NCBI GenBank assembly: GCA_001717545.1
Contig: CP017039.1
Span: 372,001 to 436,000 of the forward strand
Length of the DNA: 64,000 bases
Direction of reading: 5' to 3'
Origin: Anaerolineaceae bacterium oral taxon 439
GTDB taxonomy: Bacteria; Chloroflexota; Anaerolineae; Anaerolineales; Anaerolineaceae
Part shown: in pieces, positions 26,495 to 34,567 of the stretch
Layout of the letters: each line of letters starts with the position of its first letter
Numbering within the stretch: the first letter of the stretch is position 1
Translations under genes and position numbers: made by a program
The notes under the pieces: model-generated
What the model saw: only the letters and a program-made list of their open reading frames with translations
Database searches by the model: none
Told to the model about the DNA's origin: nothing

Positions 26495-26519
26495 ACTTGA
26501 CCGACAAATCAAGTATAAT
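26495..26519. promoter_or_regulatory. araA / regulator divergent promoter with an inverted repeat
   Basis: ACTTGA-N8-TCAAGT (26495-26514) is a symmetric candidate operator. It touches a TATAAT (26514-26519) that can serve the plus-strand regulator, leaving only a 6 to 15-base leader before its two candidate ATGs. Confidence 0.5.
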
Positions 26520-26531
26520 ACTTCCAAGAGA

Positions 26532-27578
26532 ATGACAGCCATGCAACAACGCTCAAAACCTAAAATAACGATTCGCGATATTGCCAAAGGCTGCGACGTT
26601 TCAGTTCAGACCGTATCCCGCGTTATCAACAATCGGCCGGACGTTTCTCCCGCGACGCGTCAGAAAATCGAGAGCTTCATCTCAAAATCGGGGTACCGGC
26701 CGAACGCCGTCGCCCGCTCCCTCGTTTCCCGCCGGAGCCAGACGCTCGGGGTCATCATCGGCGGCCTTCGCTATATCAGCGTCGGTTACACACTGAACGG
26801 CATTAATGAAGCCTGCAAAAAAGCCGGATATTCGCTGATGATAACCGAGTTCCTCGAAACGGAATCCTCGGATATTTCCCCGCTGATTCTGACAATGGTC
26901 GAGAACCAGGTCGAAGGGATTATCTACGCGGCGCCCGACCTGAACGACAACGTCGCTTTCTTTCAGGCGCACCTGCCCGTCGCCTGTCCGCCGATTATCT
27001 TTATCAAAAGTCAGCCGAACGAAAAATTCACAACCATCAGTATCGACAATTATGGCGGCGGCTGCAAGGCCGTTGAACATTTGATCGAAGTCGGCTGCCG
27101 GCATATCGGGCATATTTCCGGTCCGCTTTCCTGGCTCGAAGCCCGGGAACGAAAGCAGGGGTGGAAAGATACGCTGCGGAAGCATGGACTCAAGCTGCAT
27201 GACGCCAGCTGCTTCGAGGGCGACTGGACGGGCGAGAGCGGGATCGAGCTTTTCCCGCGCCTTCTTCAGCGTTACCCGAATCTTGACGGCCTTTTCGTCA
27301 GCAATGACGAGATGGCGATGGGCGTGATCCGGTACGCGCATTCGAACGGAGTCCGGATCCCTGAAGACGTCGCTATCGCGGGCTTCGATAATCAGAAGGA
27401 AGGCGCGTTCCTGACTCCGTCGCTTACAACCGTGTCGCATCCGCTGCGCGAGATGGGGAAGTTAGCGACCAATACGATTATTTCCATCATCGAAAACGAG
27501 GATGAACTTTACCAACCGATTCAAATCACGTTGGAAACGAATTTGATCGTTCGGGAAAGTTCGTCCCGACCGCGGTAG
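26532..27578 (+). CDS. LacI-family regulator, probable controller of arabinose genes
   Basis: 348 residues from ATG 26532 (or 345 from ATG 26541). The LacI helix-turn-helix TIRDIAKGCDVSVQTVSRVI and hinge region KSGYRPNAVARSLVS are followed by a periplasmic-binding-protein-like sugar domain (LGVIIGGLRYISVGY ... GLFVSNDEMAMGVIRYA ... PSLTTVSHPLREMG). It lies between the divergent araADB operon and the convergent ABC importer, so arabinose or a close relative is the likely inducer. Firmicute AraR has a GntR-type DNA-binding domain; here the reader is a plain LacI type. The promoter sits so close that the mRNA leader must be very short. Confidence 0.9.
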   Translation: MTAMQQRSKPKITIRDIAKGCDVSVQTVSRVINNRPDVSPATRQKIESFISKSGYRPNAVARSLVSRRSQTLGVIIGGLRYISVGYTLNGINEACKKAGYSLMITEFLETESSDISPLILTMVENQVEGIIYAAPDLNDNVAFFQAHLPVACPPIIFIKSQPNEKFTTISIDNYGGGCKAVEHLIEVGCRHIGHISGPLSWLEARERKQGWKDTLRKHGLKLHDASCFEGDWTGESGIELFPRLLQRYPNLDGLFVSNDEMAMGVIRYAHSNGVRIPEDVAIAGFDNQKEGAFLTPSLTTVSHPLREMGKLATNTIISIIENEDELYQPIQITLETNLIVRESSSRPR

Positions 27579-27624
27579 CGATTCGTTATTTTTATTCGGT
27601 TTTCAAGGTGCTTTGAGCGTTCAA

Positions 27625-27638
27625 GCCTGAAAACAGGC
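27625..27638. terminator. Small hairpin between convergent regulator and permease genes
   Basis: GCCTG-AAAA-CAGGC, with no clear T-run on either side. Weak candidate for ending either transcript; nothing stronger lies in the 74-base gap. Confidence 0.35.
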
Positions 27639-27652
27639 GGATCAGTTTCTCC

Positions 27653-28627
27653 TTACTTGATAACCCGAATCGCCTTTCGATCGATCGTCAGCGCGACGAC
27701 CGCTAAGAAAATGACGCCTTTGATAAGCTGCTGAATTGCCGTGTCGTAGCGCATCATAACCAACCCGTTATTCAGAATTGCGTAAATCAGGGAGCCGACG
27801 ATAATATTTGAAAAGCGGACTTTCGCTCCGCCGGAGATCGGCATCCCGCCTAAAACGAGCGAGATCAGAATTTGCGTTTCGAGCTGGTTACCGGCCGTCG
27901 CCGTGATCGAGCCGACGCGGATAACGTTCAGGAATGCGGCGATCCCTGTAATTGCGCCTGCGGACATGAAAACCATGAACTTCGTCAGGTCAGTCCGGAT
28001 TCCAGCGAACCGGGCCGCTTTTTCGCCCGCGCCGATCGCTTTCAGGTTGATTCCGACTTTTGTAAAGGTAAAGATGAAAAAAAGGATGAGGAGAACGACG
28101 ATAACCGTCGCAATTTTCAGTCCATCCAGATTCAGATCCGTTATCTCGCGCGAAGCCGCGACCGGGGCGTTCGTCGTAAAATAGGCGCAGAAGCCGCGAA
28201 ACAGGAACATCGAACACATCGTGACGATAAACGACGGGATCTTAAACCGGACATGGAACAAACCGTTGAACGCGCCGATCGCCGCGCCGGTCGCGACGCC
28301 GGCGATAACCGCAAGGGGGATCGAGTAGAACGATAGATAACTGATAACAATGGAGACGATCCCGAGAAGCGATCCCTGAGAAAAATCTAAACCGCCGACG
28401 GTCATGATCAGGAAGACGCCGGACGAGGCGATCATGGGGACATAGACCTGGCTCAGGATTAATTTCGCCGCCGCCGGCTTCAGGATCCGACCGTTCGTAA
28501 AGATCGCGAAAAAGATAAAAATAACGATCAACCCAATGAGTGGGAAGAGCTCCCGAACCAGCGCCGCCCGATTCGCGCTGCGCCGTTGAGCGTTTTCGCT
28601 CGCTTTTGAAATGGAATTCTCTGCCAT
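27653..28627 (-). CDS. Sugar ABC transporter permease (RbsC/AraH-type), second subunit
   Basis: 324 residues from the ATG at 28625-28627, with AGGGG 5 bases upstream; the frame is open further but starts inside the ATPase gene. A basic N-terminus is followed by eight to ten helices and the family signatures GGLDFSQGSLLGIVSIV, the EAA-like loop GINLKAIGAGEKAARFAGI, and LVLGGMPISGGAKVRFSN. It forms a heterodimeric channel with the 30149-31117 permease. Last gene of the binding protein-permease-ATPase-permease operon that borders the arabinose genes. Confidence 0.9.
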   Translation of the reverse strand: MAENSISKASENAQRRSANRAALVRELFPLIGLIVIFIFFAIFTNGRILKPAAAKLILSQVYVPMIASSGVFLIMTVGGLDFSQGSLLGIVSIVISYLSFYSIPLAVIAGVATGAAIGAFNGLFHVRFKIPSFIVTMCSMFLFRGFCAYFTTNAPVAASREITDLNLDGLKIATVIVVLLILFFIFTFTKVGINLKAIGAGEKAARFAGIRTDLTKFMVFMSAGAITGIAAFLNVIRVGSITATAGNQLETQILISLVLGGMPISGGAKVRFSNIIVGSLIYAILNNGLVMMRYDTAIQQLIKGVIFLAVVALTIDRKAIRVIK

Positions 28628-28635
28628 ATCTGCCC

Positions 28636-30135
28636 CTACACCATTTTCGCGATCAGGTCTTCTTCGTTCAGCTCCGGTCTCCGGAGAAACTCGCCGCTGA
28701 GCGAACCGTTCCTCATAATTAAAATCCGATCGCACATTCCAATCAGCTCCAGAATTTCCTCGGAAATCATGATGATCGATTTTCCCTGATTCCGAAGTTC
28801 CGTCATTAAGCTGTAAATATCCGCTTTGACCTTGACGTCGATTCCGCGCGTCGGGCTGTCTAAGATCATGATATCGGAACCTTTTCCCAGCCAGCGCGCA
28901 AGAACGACTTTCTGCTTATTGCCGCCGGAGAGTTCCGAGACGGATTGCGCAATGCCGGTCATTTTGACGCTGATCCGGCTTGCGTTATCATCGGCGAATT
29001 TATCGAGGTTCTTTTTGAAAATCAAGCCGTTTAACGATAAATCTTCGATGGACGGGAGGCAGATATTGTCGCGAATGCTCGTGTTGCTGACGAGCGATTC
29101 GCTGTCGCGGTCCTTGGACGCGTAGGCGACGCTGCGCGAAATCGCGGTCGGGATTGAATTAATTTCCGTCCCGTCCGCGAGCGTTACCTTTCCGGTCCGG
29201 CCGTAGGAGCCCGCGAAAAGCGCTTTCCCGAGCTCATGCATCCCGCATTCGCTTAAACCGCCGAACCCGATGATTTCGCCTTGATGCAGGTCGAACGATA
29301 CGTTCGAAAACGCTTTGGGAACGCTCAGGTTCCGAACGCGTAGAACGACGTCGGACGGTTTCGCCTCGTCATAATCGGTCCGATAATAATGCGTTCCCAG
29401 CTCGCGTCCGACCATGAGACGGCGAAGGTCGTCCTCCGTAACGTTTTTCGTCTCGACCGTATCGATATACGCTCCATCGCGGAGCACCGAGATTCGATCT
29501 GTATGCGCGATGACTTCGGCGAGGTCATGCGAAATAAAGATCACGGTCCGCCCGTCCGCGCGGATTTTATCCATCAGGTCGTATAGTTCGAGACGCCCTT
29601 CCTGGCTCAGCGCGGTTGTCGTCTCGTCGACGACGACGAGCTTCGGGTTGAAATAGGTCGCCTTGACCATTTCGATCAGTTTTCGATCCTCAAAGTTATA
29701 GTGATCGATGACGACTTCCGCCTTGATCCGGTCATACCCATATTCCCTGAGGAGCCGCTGTGCCTCATGGTTCATCCATGTGGTATTCTTGACGCCGAAT
29801 TTTACGAACTGATCTTCCTTTCCAAGAAAGATATTCTCCGCGACGGTCAAACTGTCAACCGTCCCGGTTTCCTGGACGATAATCGAAACGCCTTTGCGGT
29901 TGGCTTCGATCTGGTTCCCGGCGCGGTATTCCGCGCCGTCTAAAATAAATCGTCCGGAGTCGATCGTGTAAATTCCGGTCAGCATCGCGGAGAACGTCGA
30001 TTTTCCGGATCCATTTTCGCCGATGAGCCCATGAATCTCGCCCTTCCGGATCGAGAATGAAACGTCTCGTACCGCTCTCGTAATTCCGAAGGATTTACAT
30101 AAATTTTCAGAAGTCAGAAGAATAGAATCGGTCAT
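28636..30135 (-). CDS. Sugar ABC transporter ATP-binding protein (RbsA/AraG-type, two ATPase domains)
   Basis: 499 residues with tandem ATPase domains. Domain 1: Walker A GENGSGKST, Walker B LVVVDETTT (Thr where most members have Pro), H-loop ISHDL. Domain 2 has a degenerate Walker A (GLSECGMHE), as usual in this family, but keeps the signature ELSGGNKQKVVLARWL and Walker B ILDSPTRGIDV, where Ser replaces the catalytic Glu. Domain 1 lacks an obvious LSGGQ. GGGAGG precedes the ATG, and the gene lies 13 bases after the permease gene. It powers import of a sugar, arabinose by context. Confidence 0.92.
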   Translation of the reverse strand: MTDSILLTSENLCKSFGITRAVRDVSFSIRKGEIHGLIGENGSGKSTFSAMLTGIYTIDSGRFILDGAEYRAGNQIEANRKGVSIIVQETGTVDSLTVAENIFLGKEDQFVKFGVKNTTWMNHEAQRLLREYGYDRIKAEVVIDHYNFEDRKLIEMVKATYFNPKLVVVDETTTALSQEGRLELYDLMDKIRADGRTVIFISHDLAEVIAHTDRISVLRDGAYIDTVETKNVTEDDLRRLMVGRELGTHYYRTDYDEAKPSDVVLRVRNLSVPKAFSNVSFDLHQGEIIGFGGLSECGMHELGKALFAGSYGRTGKVTLADGTEINSIPTAISRSVAYASKDRDSESLVSNTSIRDNICLPSIEDLSLNGLIFKKNLDKFADDNASRISVKMTGIAQSVSELSGGNKQKVVLARWLGKGSDIMILDSPTRGIDVKVKADIYSLMTELRNQGKSIIMISEEILELIGMCDRILIMRNGSLSGEFLRRPELNEEDLIAKMV

Positions 30136-30148
30136 GTCTGCCTCCCGC

Positions 30149-31117
30149 TTACTTGACGACCGCGCCCTTTTCGGGACGGGCGGTCAGGGTCACGATGATC
30201 AGGAGCGCGGCGCCGGTTACAACGTTCTGGATCGTCGTCGGCGCTCCGATCGCGATAAATCCATTGAAGATGATCGAGATGATAAACTCGCCGATGATAA
30301 TCGCCAATACCGGAATGCCATATTTTCGGAAAGCGAGCCCGAGGAACGTCCCCATTAGCGGCGTGAAGTTCCGTCCCATGGATTCCATTCCGGTAATCGC
30401 CGTCATCGACCAGCCGTAGCTGACCGTCAGAACCGCCATGATTCCGACGAAGAAATGGGTCAGGACAAAACCGATCAGCTTGTATTTATCGACGTTGATG
30501 CCCATATTTTTAGTGATGTACTCGTTGCTTCCGATCGCGCAGCAATAAGTTCCGATTTTCGTGTTGCGCAGGATAAAATTCATCAGGAGAAACGCGAAAA
30601 TGGCGAGGATAAGGCTCGCCGGCGCTTTCCCGAACGCACGGAGCGCCGTATCGAGCGTCTGCTTTTTTCCGCCTGCGACGAAGTACGCTGTACTCTCGAA
30701 AATCAGCATCAGGCCGACCGTGACGATCATGGAAGGGATCCGCAGCTTGATATAGAGAAAACCGTTCAGGAACCCGATCAGCGTTCCGCAGGCAATACAG
30801 CCAACCAATAACCCCGGATAGCCGAAACAGGTCGAGGCGATAACGCCGACGATCGAGGACAGAATGACGTTCGCTCCGATACTGAAATCGAACATTCCCA
30901 TGACGACGATAAAAAACAACCCGCAGCCGCCGACGGAGTAAATGATGCTGGACAGGAAGTAATTCACCAGCGCCGACGTGCTGCCAAAATTTTCAGGGGT
31001 GATAATCTTGAATACGCCCCAGAAAAAGACCGCAAGGAACAACAAGATCATAACGCCGTACGCTGGCCCGACCGTTAATCTCTTTCGTAAGGTTTCGAAC
31101 CTTTGGCTTAGACTCAT
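30149..31117 (-). CDS. Sugar ABC transporter permease (RbsC/AraH-type), first subunit
   Basis: 322 residues with about nine helices. Family signatures: GMFDFSIGANVILSSIVGVI, LRIPSMIVTVGLMLIFES, the loop KIGTYCCAIGSNEYITKNMG, and LMGTFLGLAFRKYGIPVL. Compared with the 27653-28627 paralogue the 'SxGGMxxxGG' loop is altered, suggesting a specialised heterodimer. GGGAG precedes the ATG. The gene is separated from the upstream binding-protein gene by 125 bases holding a stable hairpin. Confidence 0.9.
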   Translation of the reverse strand: MSLSQRFETLRKRLTVGPAYGVMILLFLAVFFWGVFKIITPENFGSTSALVNYFLSSIIYSVGGCGLFFIVVMGMFDFSIGANVILSSIVGVIASTCFGYPGLLVGCIACGTLIGFLNGFLYIKLRIPSMIVTVGLMLIFESTAYFVAGGKKQTLDTALRAFGKAPASLILAIFAFLLMNFILRNTKIGTYCCAIGSNEYITKNMGINVDKYKLIGFVLTHFFVGIMAVLTVSYGWSMTAITGMESMGRNFTPLMGTFLGLAFRKYGIPVLAIIIGEFIISIIFNGFIAIGAPTTIQNVVTGAALLIIVTLTARPEKGAVVK

Positions 31118-31170
31118 AAGGGACTCCCTGATCGCTTTTCGCGGATCGCGAATTCAGACGGATCATGTAC

Positions 31171-31214
31171 GACCGCAAGACTGAGCTACAGGACTTCTTT
31201 TCAGCCTTGCGGTC
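31171..31214 (-). promoter_or_regulatory. Intercistronic hairpin after the binding-protein gene
   Basis: GACCGCAAG / CTTGCGGTC, 9-bp perfect stem with a 26-base loop. No T-run follows on the minus strand, so it more likely protects the binding-protein mRNA 3' end or attenuates than terminates fully. Comparable hairpins follow the binding-protein genes at 47866 and 54414. Confidence 0.5.
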
Positions 31215-31242
31215 CTTCGTTTATAAAATCAGCTTGAAATTA

Positions 31243-32367
31243 TTAATTGCTGTGGCGGGAGACGACATCCTCAACCGATAAGGATTCGCAGGCTTCATTC
31301 AGCTCTTCATAGCTGTAATCCGCCATCGCCCGGATTTCATCCGCGTTATACGGAAGCGCGTCGCCGGTAAAATATTCGGCGTATTTGGCGTAGTCCTCTG
31401 TCGAGGCCACGTACATGTACGGGAAGACCATATCATGGAAGCTATCTTCCGGCGTTTCATATTTTCCCTTAATCGTATTATAGATCATCATGAACGCGAA
31501 GAACGGATCGGCGTAGTGACCGCCGGATTCGACCGACATTGCGCCTTTCGCCAGCTGTTCGTCGAGATCGGGGAGGAAATCCGTCGAGGCGACCTGAATC
31601 TTACCGGTTAAGCCGAGCCCGTCGATCGCCGCTAATCCGCCGATCAGCGTATCGCCCCCGCCGCCTGCAGCGATTAAGGCGTCGATGTCCGGGTTGGCGT
31701 TGATAATCGCTTCGGCGGTTGCGCGGCCGGTATCGGAGGTCGTCCCGCCGTACTGCGGTTCAAGAAGTTCGACCGGATCGTCCGGGTGCGCGGCGTTCCA
31801 GGCTTCGACGCCCGCCTGATACCCTTCCCAACGGCCGAGGAACGTCGCGTCGCCCGCTTCCCAGCCCATCAGGCCGATCTTGCGCGCGCCCTTCTCGGCG
31901 AGAATCGTAACCAGGCGCATCCCATTGTCAACTTCCGATTCATGAACCGTGCCGACGTAATATTTCGACTTTTTGGCTAATTCATATTCGTTCGGGTTCG
32001 CTTCCGGGTTAATCGCGCGGAAGAACTGCGCGAGGTAGACCCCGTATTCGTCCGCCGTGTTAATCGCCGCGTTCATCTCAGCGGTGGCGGAGTTGCAGAG
32101 AATAATCCCATCCATGCCAGCCAGCGCCAGCTGCTCAACGGAATCGGTGACTTTTTCGGAGATATGGCCCTGATCGACGTAAGTTACGTTCACGTCGCCC
32201 AGCGCTTCGGCGGCCGCGTCGATCATGCGCTTGACTTCGCTGCCGAGGGTATCGGTCGAGCTCCAAATCGAGACGCCGATGTTGATTTCAGCCTGCGCGG
32301 AGACCGCGAACGTCGCGGCGGTCAACGCAAAAACGAGAACGACCAAACTCAAAACAATCTTCTTCAT
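31243..32367 (-). CDS. Sugar ABC transporter substrate-binding protein
   Basis: 374 residues, exported: signal peptide KKIVLSLVVLVFALTAATFA with cleavage near SAQA (residue 25) and no lipobox. The mature part is a type I periplasmic-binding (ribose/LacI-like) fold with GVSIWSSTDTLGSEVKRM, AGMDGIILCNSATAEMN, the hinge region and an AEAIINANPDIDALIAAGG segment. AAGGA precedes the ATG. First gene of its operon. Its location between arabinose genes suggests L-arabinose or an arabinoside as ligand, but no binding residues can be assigned. Confidence 0.9.
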   Translation of the reverse strand: MKKIVLSLVVLVFALTAATFAVSAQAEINIGVSIWSSTDTLGSEVKRMIDAAAEALGDVNVTYVDQGHISEKVTDSVEQLALAGMDGIILCNSATAEMNAAINTADEYGVYLAQFFRAINPEANPNEYELAKKSKYYVGTVHESEVDNGMRLVTILAEKGARKIGLMGWEAGDATFLGRWEGYQAGVEAWNAAHPDDPVELLEPQYGGTTSDTGRATAEAIINANPDIDALIAAGGGGDTLIGGLAAIDGLGLTGKIQVASTDFLPDLDEQLAKGAMSVESGGHYADPFFAFMMIYNTIKGKYETPEDSFHDMVFPYMYVASTEDYAKYAEYFTGDALPYNADEIRAMADYSYEELNEACESLSVEDVVSRHSN

Positions 32368-32403
32368 GGTAATCCTTTCTTGATAATCCTTTGTTACTCA
32401 TCA

Positions 32404-32524
32404 GCGGAAATTCCGCAAAAACACCTGAATTTTTTTCGATAACGTTCACGGGATCGTTATCATTAGTGTATCATGGGCGTGAACCGACGTAAATATGATT
32501 TAAGTCATATTCTGTTAAGCTTAA
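32404..32524 (-). promoter_or_regulatory. Regulatory region of the sugar importer: several palindromes
   Basis: In the 300 bases before the binding-protein gene I see GATAACG-N10-CGTTATC (32438-32461), AATATGA-N6-TCATATT (32492-32511), TTAAGCTTAA (32515-32524) and GCGGAA-A-TTCCGC (32404-32416). The first two have the size of LacI-type or dimeric activator sites; their relation to the arabinose regulator is untested. The remaining bases to 32620 hold no gene. Confidence 0.5.
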
Positions 32525-32624
32525 GTTCATTGAAATTGAGTTGGAACATATATCCATGCTCTATGATTCGTGGGAAAGCTGGGAATATATTGACAGGTGG
32601 ATGATGAGGGGATTAAAAAAAAGA

Positions 32625-32665
32625 GGGGGACGTCGCTGAGAATAGTGTGACGTCCCCCTTTTTTT
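32625..32665. terminator. Strong bidirectional terminator
   Basis: GGGGGACGTC / GACGTCCCCC, 10-bp perfect stem with a 14-base loop, flanked by an A-run on the left and TTTTTTT on the right. It ends the AbiE remnant transcript on the minus strand. Confidence 0.85.
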
Positions 32666-32818
32666 CAGCGGATCAGCTCCGCCAGCATGCGAATCGCGCC
32701 GATCGTCATTTCCCAAGTCACCTTATCGGCATAGGTATATTTCTTACGGTACTTCCCCCAAAGGTCAATCATTACAGGACTTCCGTACGAGCGCTTTCAA
32801 CTGCGTCGACGTTTTCAT
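32665..32818 (-). pseudogene. AbiEii toxin gene reduced to its two ends
   Basis: The ATG at 32816-32818 overlaps the antitoxin stop (ATGA), exactly as in abiEi-abiEii pairs, and reads MKTSTQLKALVRK, the typical AbiEii start, before a stop at 32765. A second open piece, 32665-32772, reads DLWGKYRKKYTYADKVTWEM and ends GAIRMLAELIR, which resembles the C-terminal tail of AbiEii nucleotidyltransferases. All of the catalytic domain is missing, so an internal deletion of roughly 200 codons is inferred. No functional toxin can be made. Confidence 0.65.
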
Positions 32819-33408
32819 AAAAGCACCTCCAAATAGCTTCTTAAGCGCCTGTCGACGTTGAACGTCTCCGCCATCTGCATGAGCGTATTCAGATCCTTAT
32901 CCTTGCGTCCGGCATAACGTTTTATAGCGTCGGTCATGACCGCAATATCCATCCGGTTCTGACTTCGCAGGATATCGCAGATCGTGCGCTCCAAGCCATA
33001 AGCTTTGACCGTATGTCCGAAAAGTGTGATAAGTCCTGTGGCTCCCAGATCGTGCAATTCCCGTTTGATCGTGAACACCGTGAAACCATCGCGACGCAGA
33101 TTTCTGGCGTTGTATCCGGTAGGAACGGTCACTGTGTAGTGGATTGGATCACGGTCGGTCAGGTCATGTAGAAACAGCGCTGTTTCATGTGAGTAGATCA
33201 TTTTCGGCCGCCTTAACTGCGCGGCGTACATCTTGTCTGCGAATTCGTCAGGGAGAACGTAAACGCCATAGGCTGCCCGGTTAAGATTGCCGGACTTCAC
33301 CAGCAGACGCAGACGTTCGTTGGAGACGCCGGCAGCGTTCGCTTGCGCGGAGGTGACCATACCGCCATACTGCATCAGAACAGATTGGAGTTTAACGGGT
33401 ATTGTCAT
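32815..33408 (-). CDS. AbiEi-family antitoxin / transcriptional regulator (orphan)
   Basis: 197 residues. An N-terminal winged helix-turn-helix (YGGMVTSAQANAAGVSNERL, then LNRAAYGVYVLPDEF) is joined to the AbiEi C-terminal domain (MIYSHETALFLHDLTDR, YGLERTICDILRSQ). In type IV toxin-antitoxin systems AbiEi represses its own promoter and counters AbiEii, a nucleotidyltransferase active in phage abortive infection. Here the toxin is a remnant, so the protein is an orphan, perhaps kept as a regulator. Its promoter is covered by a large inverted repeat, as expected for autoregulation. Ribosome site weak. Confidence 0.85.
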   Translation of the reverse strand: MTIPVKLQSVLMQYGGMVTSAQANAAGVSNERLRLLVKSGNLNRAAYGVYVLPDEFADKMYAAQLRRPKMIYSHETALFLHDLTDRDPIHYTVTVPTGYNARNLRRDGFTVFTIKRELHDLGATGLITLFGHTVKAYGLERTICDILRSQNRMDIAVMTDAIKRYAGRKDKDLNTLMQMAETFNVDRRLRSYLEVLL

Positions 33409-33420
33409 GTCTTAAGCTTT

Positions 33421-33472
33421 CTGTTGACAGTCATGCTCTTTTTGTAACCGAAATGAGCATGTTTGTCAACAG
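33421..33472 (-). promoter_or_regulatory. AbiEi promoter covered by an 18-bp inverted repeat
   Basis: Arms at 33421-33438 and 33455-33472 match at 16 of 18 positions (CTGTTGACAGTCATGCTC against its partner), around a 16-base spacer. On the minus strand the upstream arm contains TTGACA, followed after 17 bases by TACAAA inside the spacer, so a repressor bound to both arms would block the promoter. Confidence 0.75.
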
Positions 33473-33538
33473 GCGATCCTCTCGACTCGGATCCTCAGGA
33501 AACATTTAAAAAAAGCCGGCCTAGCCTGACGCGCATGC

Positions 33539-33566
33539 GGGGCGTCCCCATGACGGCGGACGCCCC
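33539..33566. repeat. GC-rich hairpin after the ADP-ribosylglycohydrolase gene
   Basis: GGGGCGTCC / GGACGCCCC with a 10-base loop. It lacks a T-run. It resembles the GGGG(A/C)GTCC hairpins at 22519 and 32625 and lies at the same distance from a shared 22-bp gene end as the 32625 hairpin. Confidence 0.5.
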
Positions 33567-33580
33567 TGCGCAATTCATCC

Positions 33581-34567
33581 TCAGCGGATCAGCTCCGCCA
33601 GCCGCTCGCCGATCTCGATCAGATCAATACCCTTCGTGAACTGGAGGCAGGTCCCGGACGGATAGCGCGTTTTTTCGACCCAGTCCGCCGGAATCGCGCT
33701 GACCCCATACTTCGCTCCTAAAATCGCGCCGCAGACCGCGCCGATCGTATCGGCGTCGCGTCCGAAATTCGCCGCCAGCGTTACGCCTTTCCGGAAATCC
33801 GCGCCCGCCAGCCGCAAGCAGGCGAATGCCGACGGGATCGCTTCTGCCGTTGTCGCCCATTTCGTGGTCCGCAGACGGTCATGCAGCTTCATCCAGGCTG
33901 CAGCAACGTCATAATTCGCCGCTTCGACGATTTCGAAGGCTGCCGTCAGGTTCGCATACAGCCATGAATCCTCCGGAACACAGTCCATCGCGGTAGCCAG
34001 GATTTCATCGATCGTCCCGTCGACCATCGCGACCGAAACCGCCGCCGCTACTGCCTGCGCGCCCCAGATCCCATCCATCGAATGGCTGATCGAGGCGTCA
34101 ATCTCTGCCATCCGGGCGGCGGCTTTTGGATCCCCGGCAGCGGCGATGCCGATCGGCGCAATCCGCATCGCCGCTCCATCGCTCAGGTGATACGTATTGA
34201 ACATGCCCGATTGCGGCGGGCGCAGTCCGCGCCGCAGGTTATTCGCCGCTTCAACCTCGCTGTCGCCGCCGCGTTTAAATTCGTCCTGAACCGCGACGTT
34301 TTCAAGCCAGGCGGCTGTAACCGCTTCCTGCGTGAGTTCCCCGCCGCAGCGGATCATCGTCTGCGCCGTGAGGAGCGCAAATTCGGTGTCGTCCGTGCTC
34401 CAGACCGCGCCTCCCGAGAAATCGGTGATGAATCCGTAGTTCGCCCGATTCTCCTGCGTCCGCGCGGCGTCGCCGAGCGAATCGCCGATCGCCAATCCAC
34501 AGATTGCTCCGACTGCCTTCTCGCGGCGGAACGCACTGTTTTTCGCTAAATCTTCCCGTGTAATCAT
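33581..34567 (-). CDS. ADP-ribosylglycohydrolase-family enzyme (short form)
   Basis: 328 residues, all-helical ADPRH/DraG fold. The binuclear magnesium site is well preserved: GAICGLAIGDSLGDAAR at the start, WSTDDTEFALL (the STDD motif) near residue 56, and FGRDADTIGAVCGAILGA (the GRDADT motif) near residue 267. Classical members cleave ADP-ribose from proteins or small molecules; many bacterial relatives sit in sugar or nucleoside loci and have unknown substrates. It overlaps the larger paralogue upstream by four bases. By context the two act in catabolism rather than in protein modification. Cytoplasmic: no signal peptide. Confidence 0.88.
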   Translation of the reverse strand: MITREDLAKNSAFRREKAVGAICGLAIGDSLGDAARTQENRANYGFITDFSGGAVWSTDDTEFALLTAQTMIRCGGELTQEAVTAAWLENVAVQDEFKRGGDSEVEAANNLRRGLRPPQSGMFNTYHLSDGAAMRIAPIGIAAAGDPKAAARMAEIDASISHSMDGIWGAQAVAAAVSVAMVDGTIDEILATAMDCVPEDSWLYANLTAAFEIVEAANYDVAAAWMKLHDRLRTTKWATTAEAIPSAFACLRLAGADFRKGVTLAANFGRDADTIGAVCGAILGAKYGVSAIPADWVEKTRYPSGTCLQFTKGIDLIEIGERLAELIR

